From: Deltaproteobacteria bacterium HGW-Deltaproteobacteria-18
Lineage (GTDB): Bacteria; Desulfobacterota; Desulfovibrionia; Desulfovibrionales; Desulfomicrobiaceae
Direction of reading: 5' to 3'
DNA: 64,000 nt
NCBI GenBank assembly: GCA_002841885.1
Contig: PHBE01000012.1
Coordinates: 82,146-146,145, forward strand
The notes under the pieces were generated by a model. It made no database searches. It was not told the DNA's origin and saw nothing but the letters and a program-made list of their open reading frames with translations. The translations under genes and the position numbers were made by a program. This document shows, piece by piece, positions 53,272 through 62,980 of the stretch (positions within the stretch are counted from its first letter, which is position 1; each line of letters opens with the position of its first letter).

Positions 53272-53919
53272 ATGGAAGAACGCAAAGAGACAAATGATAT
53301 CCTGGCAACGATCGAACAGGAAATGGACTCCGACATCCATCCCCTGCTGAAGAAAATTCTGGACAACATCAAGCCCATCGGCATCACCATCGGCGGCATC
53401 GTCATGGCCGTGGCGGTCTATTCGGGAGTCACCTCCTACCAGGAGTCCCAGCGCGAAAAGGCCGTGAGCGAACTTGGCGTCATCATGACCATGGCCGACC
53501 AGGCCGCACGCACCGAAAAACTCCAAGCCTTCGCCACGTCCGGCCCCGAAGAGCTGCGCTCCGCCGCACAGCTCGAACTGGCCCGCATCTACATGGACCA
53601 AAACGATTACGAGAAGGCGGCCGGAGCATGGCAGGCCATTGGCAAGGGCACGGACATCCGCGTCATCGCGGGGCTCGGCGAAGCCAAGGCCCTGATCCTC
53701 AAGGGCGACCATGCCAAAGCAGTGGAAATACTGAGCGCCCTCAAGAAGGACGCAGGACAGGAATTTCTGCCTGCCGTTTCCGCAAACCTGGCTTTTGCCG
53801 CCGAAAAAGCGGGACAGATCGAGCTGGCCATCTCCGAATACGAGGCCCTCAAATCCAAGGAAAGCGGAAACGAGGCATTCCTGGACTACAAGATCGGCAT
53901 GCTCAAATCCAAATCCTGA
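53272..53919 (+). CDS. Membrane-anchored TPR protein (YfgM-like)
   Basis: A 215-residue protein. A short cytoplasmic N terminus is followed by one transmembrane helix (about 33-53, IGITIGGIVMAVAVYSGVT) and a tetratricopeptide repeat domain (SAAQLELARIYMDQNDYEKA, VIAGLGEAKALILKGDHAKA). The layout matches YfgM-like envelope chaperone partners. GGAG lies 7 bases before the start at 53272; the upstream in-frame start lacks a site. Confidence 0.75.
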   Translation: MEERKETNDILATIEQEMDSDIHPLLKKILDNIKPIGITIGGIVMAVAVYSGVTSYQESQREKAVSELGVIMTMADQAARTEKLQAFATSGPEELRSAAQLELARIYMDQNDYEKAAGAWQAIGKGTDIRVIAGLGEAKALILKGDHAKAVEILSALKKDAGQEFLPAVSANLAFAAEKAGQIELAISEYEALKSKESGNEAFLDYKIGMLKSKS

Positions 53920-53938
53920 AAACGAATCTATTATAACA

Positions 53939-53965
53939 GGGTGCCCCCGGAAAACGGGGGCGCCC
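53939..53965 (+). terminator. GC-rich hairpin after TPR gene
   Basis: GGGTGCCCCCG at 53939-53949 pairs with CGGGGGCGCCC at 53955-53965 (one G-U). No T run follows; it may slow polymerase or end the message with help from Rho. Confidence 0.5.
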
Positions 53966-54049
53966 GAGACCTAAGGACTGCGGCCTCAAACCCGAGGCAG
54001 ACGCCGAGAACGCATCGCACAAGTCCCCAAACGATTTGGAAAACACCCC

Positions 54050-55618
54050 ATGATGACCGCCGAATTTCTGCATTATCTGCAAACGCTTCAAAGCACGGTA
54101 CAGCACCTCGACCCCATGAGTCCGCTGCAGTCGAGCCTGGACAGCCTGCTGGCCATGACCGCCGAGGCCATGAAATACAAACGCATGGCCCTGGCCATCT
54201 TTGATCCCAAGGCCAACACCATCCGTTTCGACCTCACCTACGGGCACAAGGGGCCGGTCAAGGCCACGTACCTGCCTGGCCAGGGAGTCACCGGACAGGT
54301 TCTGGACAGCGGAAAGTCCATCATCGTCGAGGCCATGGGGAACGACGAGCGGTTCCTGAACAAGGCCATGGGCCGCACCCAGAAAGAGCTGGCCGAGCTG
54401 TCTTTCATCTGCGTTCCGGTCATGAGGATCAGTCCCGAGGGAATCCAGGAGGCCCTCGGCGTCCTGAGCGCGGACATTCCCTGCCAGCCGCCCGAGGTGC
54501 TGCAGGTTCACTGTGCCTTTCTGGAGGTTCTGGCCGCCGTCATCGCCCGTCAGACCGCATATCTGCAAGAAAACATGGCCCAGAAAGAGCTCTGGGCCTC
54601 CATGGGTTTTCTGGGCGAAAGCCTGGATCGCGACACGGCCATGGTGCAGGCCAAAATCGTGGCCACCTCCAAGGCCATGGCCTTTGTCATGGGTCAGATC
54701 ATGCAGGTGGCTTCGAGCAAGGCGTCGGTCCTGCTGCGCGGCGAATCCGGCACCGGCAAGGAGCTCCTGGCCGAGGCCATCCACAATGCCAGCTCACGCC
54801 GCACCAAACCCCTCATCCGCCTCAACTGCGCAGCCCTGCCCTCGGAACTGCTGGAGAGCGAGCTCTTCGGCCATGAGCGCGGCGCCTTCACCGGCGCGGT
54901 GGGCTCCAAGAAGGGCCGCTTCGAGCTGGCCCACGGGGGCACCCTCTTTCTGGACGAAATCGGCGAACTGAGCCCAGAGGCCCAGTCCAAGCTGCTGCGC
55001 GCCCTGCAGGAAGGGGAAATCCAGCGCCTCGGGAGCGAGAAAAGCATCAAGGTCGATGTGCGCATCATCTGCGCAACCCACCAGCCGCTGGAAAACCTGA
55101 TCAAGTCCGGCGCGTTCCGCGAAGACCTCTACTACCGCATCAACGTCTTCCCCATCTTCATTCCGCCCCTGCGCGAACGCCGGGAAGACATCCTGCCCCT
55201 GGCCGAATATTTCCTGGAATTCTTCGCCAAGGAATACTCCAAAAACATCAAGCGCATCTCCATGCCCGCCATCGACCTGCTGACCCAGTACCAGTGGCAC
55301 GGAAACGTGCGCGAACTGCGCAACTGCCTGGAGCGGGCCGTGCTGATCTGCAACGAGGAAGCCATCCGCACCTACCACCTGCCGCCGACCCTGCAAACGG
55401 CCGAAAGCTCGGCCACGGACAACCAGCTCTCCTTCGGCGAGGCCGTGGGCAAATTCGAGCAGGAGATCCTGGTCGAGGCCCTGCAGAAATGCGGAGGCAA
55501 CATGCTGCAGGTGGCCAGGGAACTCAGGGCCAGCTACCGGATCATCAATTACAAGATCAAGAAGTACAACCTCGACCCCAAGAAATACGACGGGCGGGGC
55601 AAAACTCGCAAACCCTGA
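54050..55618 (+). CDS. GAF-domain sigma-54 activator (NifA-like)
   Basis: A 522-residue regulator. The N-terminal GAF domain (about 25-170) includes LPGQGVTGQVLDSGKSIIVE. The AAA+ domain has Walker A GESGTGKE near 230, GAFTGA near 278 and FLDEIGELS, and a Fis-type HTH (GGNMLQVARELRASYRIINY) ends the protein. GAF ligands can be small molecules or redox cofactors; the signal here is unknown. Two signalling genes follow on the same strand and may share its transcript. No strong ribosome site is visible before the ATG. Confidence 0.88.
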   Translation: MMTAEFLHYLQTLQSTVQHLDPMSPLQSSLDSLLAMTAEAMKYKRMALAIFDPKANTIRFDLTYGHKGPVKATYLPGQGVTGQVLDSGKSIIVEAMGNDERFLNKAMGRTQKELAELSFICVPVMRISPEGIQEALGVLSADIPCQPPEVLQVHCAFLEVLAAVIARQTAYLQENMAQKELWASMGFLGESLDRDTAMVQAKIVATSKAMAFVMGQIMQVASSKASVLLRGESGTGKELLAEAIHNASSRRTKPLIRLNCAALPSELLESELFGHERGAFTGAVGSKKGRFELAHGGTLFLDEIGELSPEAQSKLLRALQEGEIQRLGSEKSIKVDVRIICATHQPLENLIKSGAFREDLYYRINVFPIFIPPLRERREDILPLAEYFLEFFAKEYSKNIKRISMPAIDLLTQYQWHGNVRELRNCLERAVLICNEEAIRTYHLPPTLQTAESSATDNQLSFGEAVGKFEQEILVEALQKCGGNMLQVARELRASYRIINYKIKKYNLDPKKYDGRGKTRKP

Positions 55619-55679
55619 TTGCAGGAGGGCAAGGCCTGGGTTATGGTTCCGCGAAACTCGCTCAACCTGAGGACCAGCC

Positions 55680-57035
55680 ATGCAACCCTCCCTTCATGCC
55701 CGAAAGCATATCAGGGCGCACCTTATCGAACGCCTGACCGACCGCACAGACGATGACCACGCTGGTATCCGAAGCGCGGCGCTGAACCTCTTCTTCGAAG
55801 CCAGCTTCAAGTTCGAGTCCCTGCGCGATCTCAAATCACTTTGCGTGCTCGTGCCCGACGTGTGCCTGGGAACCCCCGCCTCCCTCTACATGCGCGGCCC
55901 AAAGGATACGTTGCGGCTGCGCCGGACCACCAGCACCGCAGGGCCACGGCCCATCACCTTTCCCGAACCTTCCTGCCCGAGCCAGGCGGCCATCATGCGC
56001 CTTGAAGGCCTGACCGCAATTCCCATCTGCGAAACCGGAACCGAGCCGAAACTGCTTGGGATGCTCTGCCTGCACAAGGACCTGAGCCCGGCCGAGGAGA
56101 CGTTCTACCTGGCGTTCGCAGGCTGCGCCGCCCAGCTCATGGCCGTGAAGCAGATCACCATCAGCAACCGCCAGCACCTGACCTTCATCAACAATCTGGT
56201 GCATGACATCGGGCACAACGTCATCGTTCCCAACATGCACTTCAAGCTGCTCTTCCTGCAGATGGAGAAACAGCTCGAACGGCTCGGACACAAAGTGAAC
56301 TCCCTGGCCCCCGTCCGTTCCGACAGTCCGGATCGGGAAATCCGGCGCGAGCTTCCGGCAATGATCAAGGATTTGCAGGCACGCCAGAAAAGCATCTCCA
56401 GACGTTTTCAGCAATCGAGCCTGTTCCTGGAGAGCCTGCTTCGGCGCGGTCACTTTGAAAAAGGGCGATACGACCTGCAACCACGCCCCTGCAAACTCAA
56501 GAGCCAGATCTTTGAGCCGCAGCTCGAACGCTTCCTTCCCCTGCTCAACGCTCAGGGTATCTCCATCCGCATCGCGCCGGATGTGCATATCGACGAAGAC
56601 ATCGTGCTGGAGGCGGATCTTGGTCTCATTTCCCAGGTTTTTGCAAATCTGCTGTCCAACGCGGTCAAATACACCGAAGCCATGCCGGGAGAGTCCGGCC
56701 GCGAGGAAAAACTGGCCCTGTACGGCTGGGAAACAAAATCGCAGGCATTTGGACCGGGGCAACCCGGGATCGAGCTCTACATCCGCACCACGGGACACGC
56801 AATTCCCAGCCAGGACCGGCCGAAACTCTTCAATGCGGATTTTCGCTGCAGCACCACGGAAAAAGTCGAAGGTTCCGGCCATGGACTGTTCTTCGTCAAG
56901 CAGATCGTCGAGCTGCACAATGGCCGGGTCGGCTACTCCTACGACGCGCCCATGAACACCTTTCACATCACCCTGCCCTGCCGGGGCAACCCCCAAGCAT
57001 CAACGGAGCCTGGATCATGCCCCAGTCCATCCTGA
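55680..57035 (+). CDS. GAF-type histidine kinase with atypical H-box
   Basis: A 451-residue cytoplasmic kinase. Residues 35-160 look GAF-like (ESLRDLKSLCVLVPDVCLGT). The phosphoacceptor helix reads LVHDIGHNVIVPN (His175, with His179 close by) instead of the common HELRTPL. The ATP-binding domain is complete: N-box NLLSNAVKY at 323-331 and G-box GSGHGLFFVKQIVELHNGRV near 397. No membrane helix. It overlaps the next gene by 19 bases, which encodes a receiver plus a second, differently defective kinase core. Confidence 0.82.
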   Translation: MQPSLHARKHIRAHLIERLTDRTDDDHAGIRSAALNLFFEASFKFESLRDLKSLCVLVPDVCLGTPASLYMRGPKDTLRLRRTTSTAGPRPITFPEPSCPSQAAIMRLEGLTAIPICETGTEPKLLGMLCLHKDLSPAEETFYLAFAGCAAQLMAVKQITISNRQHLTFINNLVHDIGHNVIVPNMHFKLLFLQMEKQLERLGHKVNSLAPVRSDSPDREIRRELPAMIKDLQARQKSISRRFQQSSLFLESLLRRGHFEKGRYDLQPRPCKLKSQIFEPQLERFLPLLNAQGISIRIAPDVHIDEDIVLEADLGLISQVFANLLSNAVKYTEAMPGESGREEKLALYGWETKSQAFGPGQPGIELYIRTTGHAIPSQDRPKLFNADFRCSTTEKVEGSGHGLFFVKQIVELHNGRVGYSYDAPMNTFHITLPCRGNPQASTEPGSCPSPS

Positions 57036-58477
57036 TCATCGAAGACGACGAACCCCTGCGCGCCTCCCTCGCCACAAACCTCAAGGACGCGGGATTCGTG
57101 GTCCATGAAGCGGCCGATGCAGAGCAGGCCATGCAGCTTTTCATGAATCTCGCTCCGGAAGTGGTGCTCCTGGATCTTGGGATTTCAGGCGACGAGGGAA
57201 TGGGCCTGCTCGAAAGCATGAAGCTGACCCGGCCGTCCACTCCCGTGATCATCGTTTCCGGACGCACGCACATAAGCTACGCCATCGACGCCTTCAAGGC
57301 AGGGGCCTTTGACTATGTGACCAAACCCATCGTCAGCATGGACATCTTCATCAACGGGCTGCGCAACTGCCTGACCCAGTCGCGCCTGCAGCGACACGTT
57401 CTCGACACCGAGGAACACCTGATCCGACTGGTCCGGAAGCTCCCCGTCATCATATTCATCATCAACCGCGACCTGGAATTCGAATTCCTGAACCAGGCCA
57501 CGACGCATATTCTCGGCTACTCCCCGCTGGAGATTCTCAAATCGCCCAAATCGTTCTTGAGACGCATCGTGCGGGAAGACCGGAGCCAGTTTCTGCTCGC
57601 CTTGAGGAACAGCCTGAAGTCTGAACCGGCCGAATTCAATCTTGAATTCCGATTCCTGCACAAGAAGGGGTACCCCGTCTCCCTCATGCTCCAGTCCATT
57701 GCGTCCCCCTTGGCGCCCGGCGGCGTTCCGGACAGGATCGAGGGCATGATCATGGACATGACCCGCAACTCCTATCTGGACAAACTGCTGCTGCAAAACG
57801 AAAAGCTCAGCATGTTGCGGACCATGACCGAAGAAGTGGCGCACGAAATCCGCAATCCTCTGGTCGCCCTCGGCGGCTTCGCCCGGAAACTGCGCCAGCG
57901 CTACCCCGAAGCCTTGGAAACCAGGGTCATCCTGGAAGAATGCAACCGGCTCGAACGCCTTCTCCAACGCATCAACGCCTACCTTGAACCCATCAACGTC
58001 ACGCTGACCCGCTGCCTGCTGCCGCCCACGGTAAACTTTATCATGCGCCTCGTTTCCAGCCGTCTGGATAACAAATCGATCCGCTGCGACATCGAACTCG
58101 AGGATGACCTCCCTGCGGTCCTTGCCGATCAGGAATTCCTGCATCGCATCTTCATCTACCTCATCGGACACGGCGCCGACATTGTCGATCAGTCGGGCAG
58201 GATGCGCATCACGGCTTCCCAGGCAAGCGACCTTGTCGTGGTCAGTCTGGTCATGGAACCCGTGCGTACTCCCGCATCCGGTCATGAGCGTCTCATCATG
58301 CCCTTCGAGGACGACGAGATGAACCTGGCCATGTGCCTGCGACTGGTGGAGCGCATCGGCGGACACCTGCACATGGAACAAGCGGATTCCGTGGCGCGGC
58401 TGAGGATGTCCCTGCCCCTGGCTGCCGCGCGGGAAGATGACAGTCCCGAATCCCGGAACGAAAGGGACGACCTTTAG
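57017..58477 (+). CDS. Receiver-PAS-DHp protein with degenerate ATPase domain
   Basis: A 486-residue hybrid. The receiver domain (1-120) has phosphoacceptor Asp53 (VVLLDLGISGDEG) and Lys103. A PAS domain (about 130-250) with LPVIIFIINRDLEFEFLNQA follows. A canonical H-box EEVAHEIRNPLVALGGF gives His276. The C-terminal ATPase region lacks the Asn of the N-box (FLHRIFIYLIGHGADIVDQS) and both Gly-rich boxes. It may therefore be phosphorylated by the overlapping upstream kinase rather than by itself. Confidence 0.82.
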   Translation: MPQSILIIEDDEPLRASLATNLKDAGFVVHEAADAEQAMQLFMNLAPEVVLLDLGISGDEGMGLLESMKLTRPSTPVIIVSGRTHISYAIDAFKAGAFDYVTKPIVSMDIFINGLRNCLTQSRLQRHVLDTEEHLIRLVRKLPVIIFIINRDLEFEFLNQATTHILGYSPLEILKSPKSFLRRIVREDRSQFLLALRNSLKSEPAEFNLEFRFLHKKGYPVSLMLQSIASPLAPGGVPDRIEGMIMDMTRNSYLDKLLLQNEKLSMLRTMTEEVAHEIRNPLVALGGFARKLRQRYPEALETRVILEECNRLERLLQRINAYLEPINVTLTRCLLPPTVNFIMRLVSSRLDNKSIRCDIELEDDLPAVLADQEFLHRIFIYLIGHGADIVDQSGRMRITASQASDLVVVSLVMEPVRTPASGHERLIMPFEDDEMNLAMCLRLVERIGGHLHMEQADSVARLRMSLPLAAAREDDSPESRNERDDL

Positions 58478-58622
58478 GGCTGGCTTCAAAAATTTCCTCT
58501 TTGCGACCACGCCATTATGGACGAATAACGGCACATGCTCTATGCTGATTCTTCAACCGCGCACCTCCCCCGCCAACGCCGGGGACTGCGATCATGAACC
58601 TGATTCCACACAAGGAGCCTCC

Positions 58623-60071
58623 ATGGCCCAAGACATAAGCTGCGTAAGCGTCGATGACCCCAAGCTCTCCACTCTCTTTCGTCCTTTTGCCCTGAAGATG
58701 GAGCAGCAAGGCCTGCCTGCCATCGTCATCAACACCTTCAAGTGTTACTTTAACCAGTTCCTGTACGGCGCCCAGGGCAAGCTCTCCGACCGGGACGTAA
58801 TGGCCGTGCACGACGATGAACTCGCCGACTACGACGCCATGGAGCAGTTCAAGGAAAAGGGCGAGCAGGCCCTGGACAAGACCGCCGTCATAAAGCTCAA
58901 TGGCGGCCTGGGCACCAGCATGGGCCTGGAATCGGCGAAGTCGCTCATTCCGGTCAAGGAGGGGCTCAGCTTTCTGGACCTCATCCTGCTGCAGGCCAAG
59001 ACGGTCCGCACCCATTACGGGGTGGATTTTCCGCAGGTTTTCATGAACAGTTTCAAGACCCACATGGACACCATGCTCAAAGTCGGTGATTTCCATAATG
59101 GCACCACCGGCATCGACCTGGCCTTTCTGCAGCACCGCTACCCCAAGATCATGGCCAAGGATCACACCCCTGCGTCCTGGCCCCAGAATCCCGAGCTGGA
59201 GTGGAACCCTCCGGGACACGGCGACATCTACACCGCCATGATCACCTCCGGCATCCTCGATGCCCTGCTGGACAAGGGCTACCATTACGCATTCATTTCC
59301 AACTCCGACAATCTCGGAGCCATCATGAACCGCCGCCTGCTCGGCTACATGGTTCATCACAACCTGCCTTTTCTCATGGAAGTCGCACGGCGCACGGAGC
59401 AGGACAAGAAGGGGGGGCACCTCTGCCGCCTGAAAAAGAACAGGCAGCTTGCCCTGCGCGAGGTGGCACAGTGTCCCGACAATGAGATGGAATCGTTCTG
59501 CGACATCGAAAAATACAAGTTCTTCAACACCAACTCCATCTGGATAGACCTGCGCATCCTGCAGTCCGTTTTCGTCTCGCACCGGATGATGCCGCTTGAC
59601 CTGATCATCAACCCCAAGCACCTGGATCCCCGCGAGCCGTCCTCGCCCAAGGTCTTCCAGCTGGAAACGGCCATGGGGTCGGCCATCACCAACTTCCTCA
59701 ATGCCCAGGCCGTCATCGTGCCCAGAAAGCGCTTTGCCCCGGTCAAGACGACAGGCGACCTGCTCCTGGTCATGTCCGACTGCTTTGTGCGTACGGAACG
59801 TGAAACCATCATTCCCAACCCGGAACGCGTCACGCCCATGCCGTCCATTTCCCTCGACTCGAACCATTACAAGAAAATCGACTCGTTCCTGGCCCGTTTC
59901 CCCAAGAATCCGCCGTCCCTGCTCAAATGCGACAGCCTTGTCGTCGAAGGGGATGTGCTGTTCGAACAGGATGTGCTTTGCGTGGGCGATGTGCGTATCC
60001 TCAACACGGGCCCGAATCAGGCCGTGATCAAGGCCGGCAGCGTGCTGCAGGGAGAAACAGTCTTTGCGTGA
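58623..60071 (+). CDS. UTP-glucose-1-phosphate uridylyltransferase (UGP2/eukaryotic type)
   Basis: A 482-residue UDPGP-family enzyme making UDP-glucose. The nucleotide-binding loop KLNGGLGTSMGLESAKSLIP is at 91-110, and substrate motifs NSFKTH, PPGHGDIYTAM and NSDNLG follow. This family differs from bacterial GalU. The start at 58623 has GGAG 5 bases upstream; the frame is open further left but has no site. It overlaps the diguanylate cyclase gene by 8 bases, so exopolysaccharide precursor supply and cyclic-di-GMP signalling may be co-expressed. Confidence 0.88.
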   Translation: MAQDISCVSVDDPKLSTLFRPFALKMEQQGLPAIVINTFKCYFNQFLYGAQGKLSDRDVMAVHDDELADYDAMEQFKEKGEQALDKTAVIKLNGGLGTSMGLESAKSLIPVKEGLSFLDLILLQAKTVRTHYGVDFPQVFMNSFKTHMDTMLKVGDFHNGTTGIDLAFLQHRYPKIMAKDHTPASWPQNPELEWNPPGHGDIYTAMITSGILDALLDKGYHYAFISNSDNLGAIMNRRLLGYMVHHNLPFLMEVARRTEQDKKGGHLCRLKKNRQLALREVAQCPDNEMESFCDIEKYKFFNTNSIWIDLRILQSVFVSHRMMPLDLIINPKHLDPREPSSPKVFQLETAMGSAITNFLNAQAVIVPRKRFAPVKTTGDLLLVMSDCFVRTERETIIPNPERVTPMPSISLDSNHYKKIDSFLARFPKNPPSLLKCDSLVVEGDVLFEQDVLCVGDVRILNTGPNQAVIKAGSVLQGETVFA

Positions 60072-62610
60072 ACGGAACGGGATTGTCCCTCGCCGCTCCC
60101 GGCTGCAGCAGGCGCTCCTGAGCTGCCTGCTACTCCTTGTCCTGTGTCCGGCAAACGCCTTGGCCGCGAGGCAGGTATTCATCCTCAATTCCTACCATCC
60201 CGACTACAAATGGTCCGCAGACATCATGCACGGGCTGGAAGCGACCCTGCATCAATACGATCCGGAAGTGCTCATTCATGTCGAGCACATGGACACAAAG
60301 CGCAACCTTGATCCCGAATATCTGGCCAACCTTCCCAGATTCATGGAGCTCAAGTACGCTTTCCTGAAACCTGATCTTGTCATCACAGTTGACGACAGCG
60401 CCTTCTTTTTCATTCTAGAACACGGGGCGCGCATATTCCCGGACACCCCGGTGGTCTTTTGCGGCGTGAACACCAATCCCCTGCCATCGTTGCCCAAAAA
60501 CATGACCGGAGTGCGCGAATACGCGGACCTGAACACGAACCTGAAGCTCATGCGCAGCCTGCAGCCGCAAATGCGCAAGCTGATGGTCGTCGCGGACAAG
60601 ACTGCAACGGGCATTGCCGCCGTGGCCGACCTGCGCAAGGCAGTTCCGCCGGACCTTCCCCTGGAGGTGCTTGAGGATGCGCCCCTGCCGGAGCTTGTGG
60701 AACAGGTCAAAAAGATCGGCCCGGAGACGGGACTTCTTTTTCTGCTCTATTTCCAGGACCGCGATGGCCGGGTCCATGGTGCGACGGAAGCCATATCGGC
60801 CATCTCCAAGGCCAGCCCCGTTCCGGTTTACGGAGTCTGGAATTTTCTCATGGGCCATGGCCTTTTCGGCGGGTACCTGACCAACGGATATGAACAGGGG
60901 CGGATTGCGGGCAGCATGGCCGGCCAGATCCTTGGCGGCACAAATCCGGCCGACCTGCCCGTGACCTACGATGACGGGATCCAGCTGGAAGTGGACATGC
61001 GTCAGATGGAACGCTTCGGGATCACTCCCGACCGGCTGCCCCTGGAGACGAAATTCCTCAATCCGAGCACGTCAAAGGCACATGAAATCCTGCTTCTGCA
61101 TTCCTACCACACGGGCTTCAAATGGACCGACGACATCGAATCGGGAATCAGGGAGAGCCTTGGCTTTGAAGCCGGAAACCTGGAAATGCATGTCGAGTAC
61201 ATGGACACAAAGCGTCATCCCGAGCTCGAATTCACCTATCTCAACTACATTGTCCTGCGCGAGAAATATCGGTCCGCCAAATTTTCGGCAATTCTGACCT
61301 CCGACGACAACGCCTTCAACTTTGCCCGCCAGTACCGGCAGACCCTGTTCAACAACGCTCCCATCATCTTTTGCGGCGTGAACTATCTCGCCGATCCCGA
61401 ATCACTGCCCGCTCAGGGAATCACCGGCGTGCTCGAATCCTACGATATCGTCAGCACGGTACAGGCCGCAGCCCGCCTGCTGCCCCAGGCCAAAAAACTT
61501 TTCGTCATCAACGACGCCACCCCAACGGGTCTTGGCAACCATAACCGCTTCGAAGAGGTTCGCCACCTGCTGCCCGCCGCCCTCGACATTGAACTTCTTG
61601 AAAACATTTCCATGACCCGCCTGCTCGAACGCTTGCCCTCGCTGCCCCCGGACAGCTTCATCCTGCTCATGAGCTTCAACCAGGACCGCGACGGAAACAC
61701 CTTCTCCTACGAGGAGAGCTGCAAAAGCATCGTCGATGCCAGCCCCGTACCGGTCTTTTCCTTCTGGGACTTCTACCTTGGCGCGGGCTCCGTCGGAGGA
61801 ATGGTCACCAGCGGCCATCACCAGGGTCTGGCCGCCGGAAATCTGACCCGCAGCATCCTGCGCGGGCAAAAAGTTACGGAGCTGCCCATCATCACCCTGA
61901 GTCCCAACGCGTTTATTTTCGACGCCAAGGTCATGAAAAAACATGGACTGGACTTTAACCTGCTCCCCGCCGGCGCAAGCCTCATCAACGATGACTCGGA
62001 CGCATACCGGCACACTCGCGCCTTGTGGACAATCTCGGCCCTGATTCTGATCATCGCCATGCTGCTTTTCACCCTGGTCGTCTTTTACCGGTACCAGCAC
62101 CGCAAACGCCGGGCCCTGGAGCGCTCCGTGCGCATAGATCCCCTGACCGGGGCAAGCACCAGAAGCGCCTTTGAATCGGAAATGCCGCAACGGCTCAAAG
62201 TCGCTGCGGAGAAAAATGAAAAATTCATGTTCTGTTACGTTGACGTGGACAAGCTCAAGCAGGTCAACGACACTTTCGGACATCTCCACGGCGATACCTA
62301 TCTGAAGGAAATCGTGTCCATCATCCGCGCCTGTGTCCGCGCCAGCGACGAAATCTACCGCATTGGCGGCGATGAGTTCGTACTCATCTTTCCAGGCTGC
62401 GGCCAGGATGAGGTACAGCGGGTTTGGACCCAGGTACAGGCGCATCTCCACGCTGCCAACAGTACCGGCCGGATACCTTACGAAATGGGGCTCACGCACG
62501 GCTGCACGCTGTTCAACCCTCAGGACCCGCAGGATCTCGCAACCCTGCTCAAAAAATCTGACCAGTCCATGTACACTCAAAAACACAACTCACCGAAGTC
62601 CCGCTCCTGA
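60064..62610 (+). CDS. Diguanylate cyclase with two tandem ABC-binding-protein sensor domains
   Basis: An 848-residue inner-membrane sensor. After a signal anchor there are two homologous periplasmic domains of the ABC_sub_bind type, one starting VFILNSYHPDYKWSADI and the other EILLLHSYHTGFKWTDDI. A transmembrane helix (about 657-677) and a GGDEF domain follow. GGDEF at 768-772 is intact, and RASD at 759-762 is an inhibitory I-site five residues before it, so it should make cyclic-di-GMP with product feedback. The start is TTG at 60064 with GGGAG upstream, inside the UGPase stop region. Confidence 0.85.
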   Translation: MRERNGIVPRRSRLQQALLSCLLLLVLCPANALAARQVFILNSYHPDYKWSADIMHGLEATLHQYDPEVLIHVEHMDTKRNLDPEYLANLPRFMELKYAFLKPDLVITVDDSAFFFILEHGARIFPDTPVVFCGVNTNPLPSLPKNMTGVREYADLNTNLKLMRSLQPQMRKLMVVADKTATGIAAVADLRKAVPPDLPLEVLEDAPLPELVEQVKKIGPETGLLFLLYFQDRDGRVHGATEAISAISKASPVPVYGVWNFLMGHGLFGGYLTNGYEQGRIAGSMAGQILGGTNPADLPVTYDDGIQLEVDMRQMERFGITPDRLPLETKFLNPSTSKAHEILLLHSYHTGFKWTDDIESGIRESLGFEAGNLEMHVEYMDTKRHPELEFTYLNYIVLREKYRSAKFSAILTSDDNAFNFARQYRQTLFNNAPIIFCGVNYLADPESLPAQGITGVLESYDIVSTVQAAARLLPQAKKLFVINDATPTGLGNHNRFEEVRHLLPAALDIELLENISMTRLLERLPSLPPDSFILLMSFNQDRDGNTFSYEESCKSIVDASPVPVFSFWDFYLGAGSVGGMVTSGHHQGLAAGNLTRSILRGQKVTELPIITLSPNAFIFDAKVMKKHGLDFNLLPAGASLINDDSDAYRHTRALWTISALILIIAMLLFTLVVFYRYQHRKRRALERSVRIDPLTGASTRSAFESEMPQRLKVAAEKNEKFMFCYVDVDKLKQVNDTFGHLHGDTYLKEIVSIIRACVRASDEIYRIGGDEFVLIFPGCGQDEVQRVWTQVQAHLHAANSTGRIPYEMGLTHGCTLFNPQDPQDLATLLKKSDQSMYTQKHNSPKSRS

Positions 62611-62980
62611 TTCTTGTCCCGGCCCTCGTCCGCCCTCACGGGTAGCTTGATGAACCAGTACAAAAGTCGCCAGAAAGCCTGACATTCCCGCGCAGGCAGG
62701 ACGTGTCCGGAAGCGTACAAAACCTTTTTTTCCAGACAGTTGAATATCTCCCCCGTCTTTGGAAGAAAGATGCCTATCTGTTGTGACAACTCCCGAACAA
62801 AATTCCTGATAGCTGCTCACAAAAACTATTCATACAAAAATAATCCGAATGCCCTGTAATGAAAGATAATTTATGAATGTGAAATATTGAACGCCGAGTT
62901 AGTCATACAATACATTGCACTTATGAAAATAATGATGATAATGTAAGACAATCCAAGAAAATATATCCGGAGGCAGAACG
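62611..62980. other. Gap before chemotaxis receptor gene
   Basis: No gene seen. AT-rich from about 62850 on, probably the receptor promoter; I could not place -10/-35 or flagellar sigma-28 elements with confidence. Confidence 0.4.
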
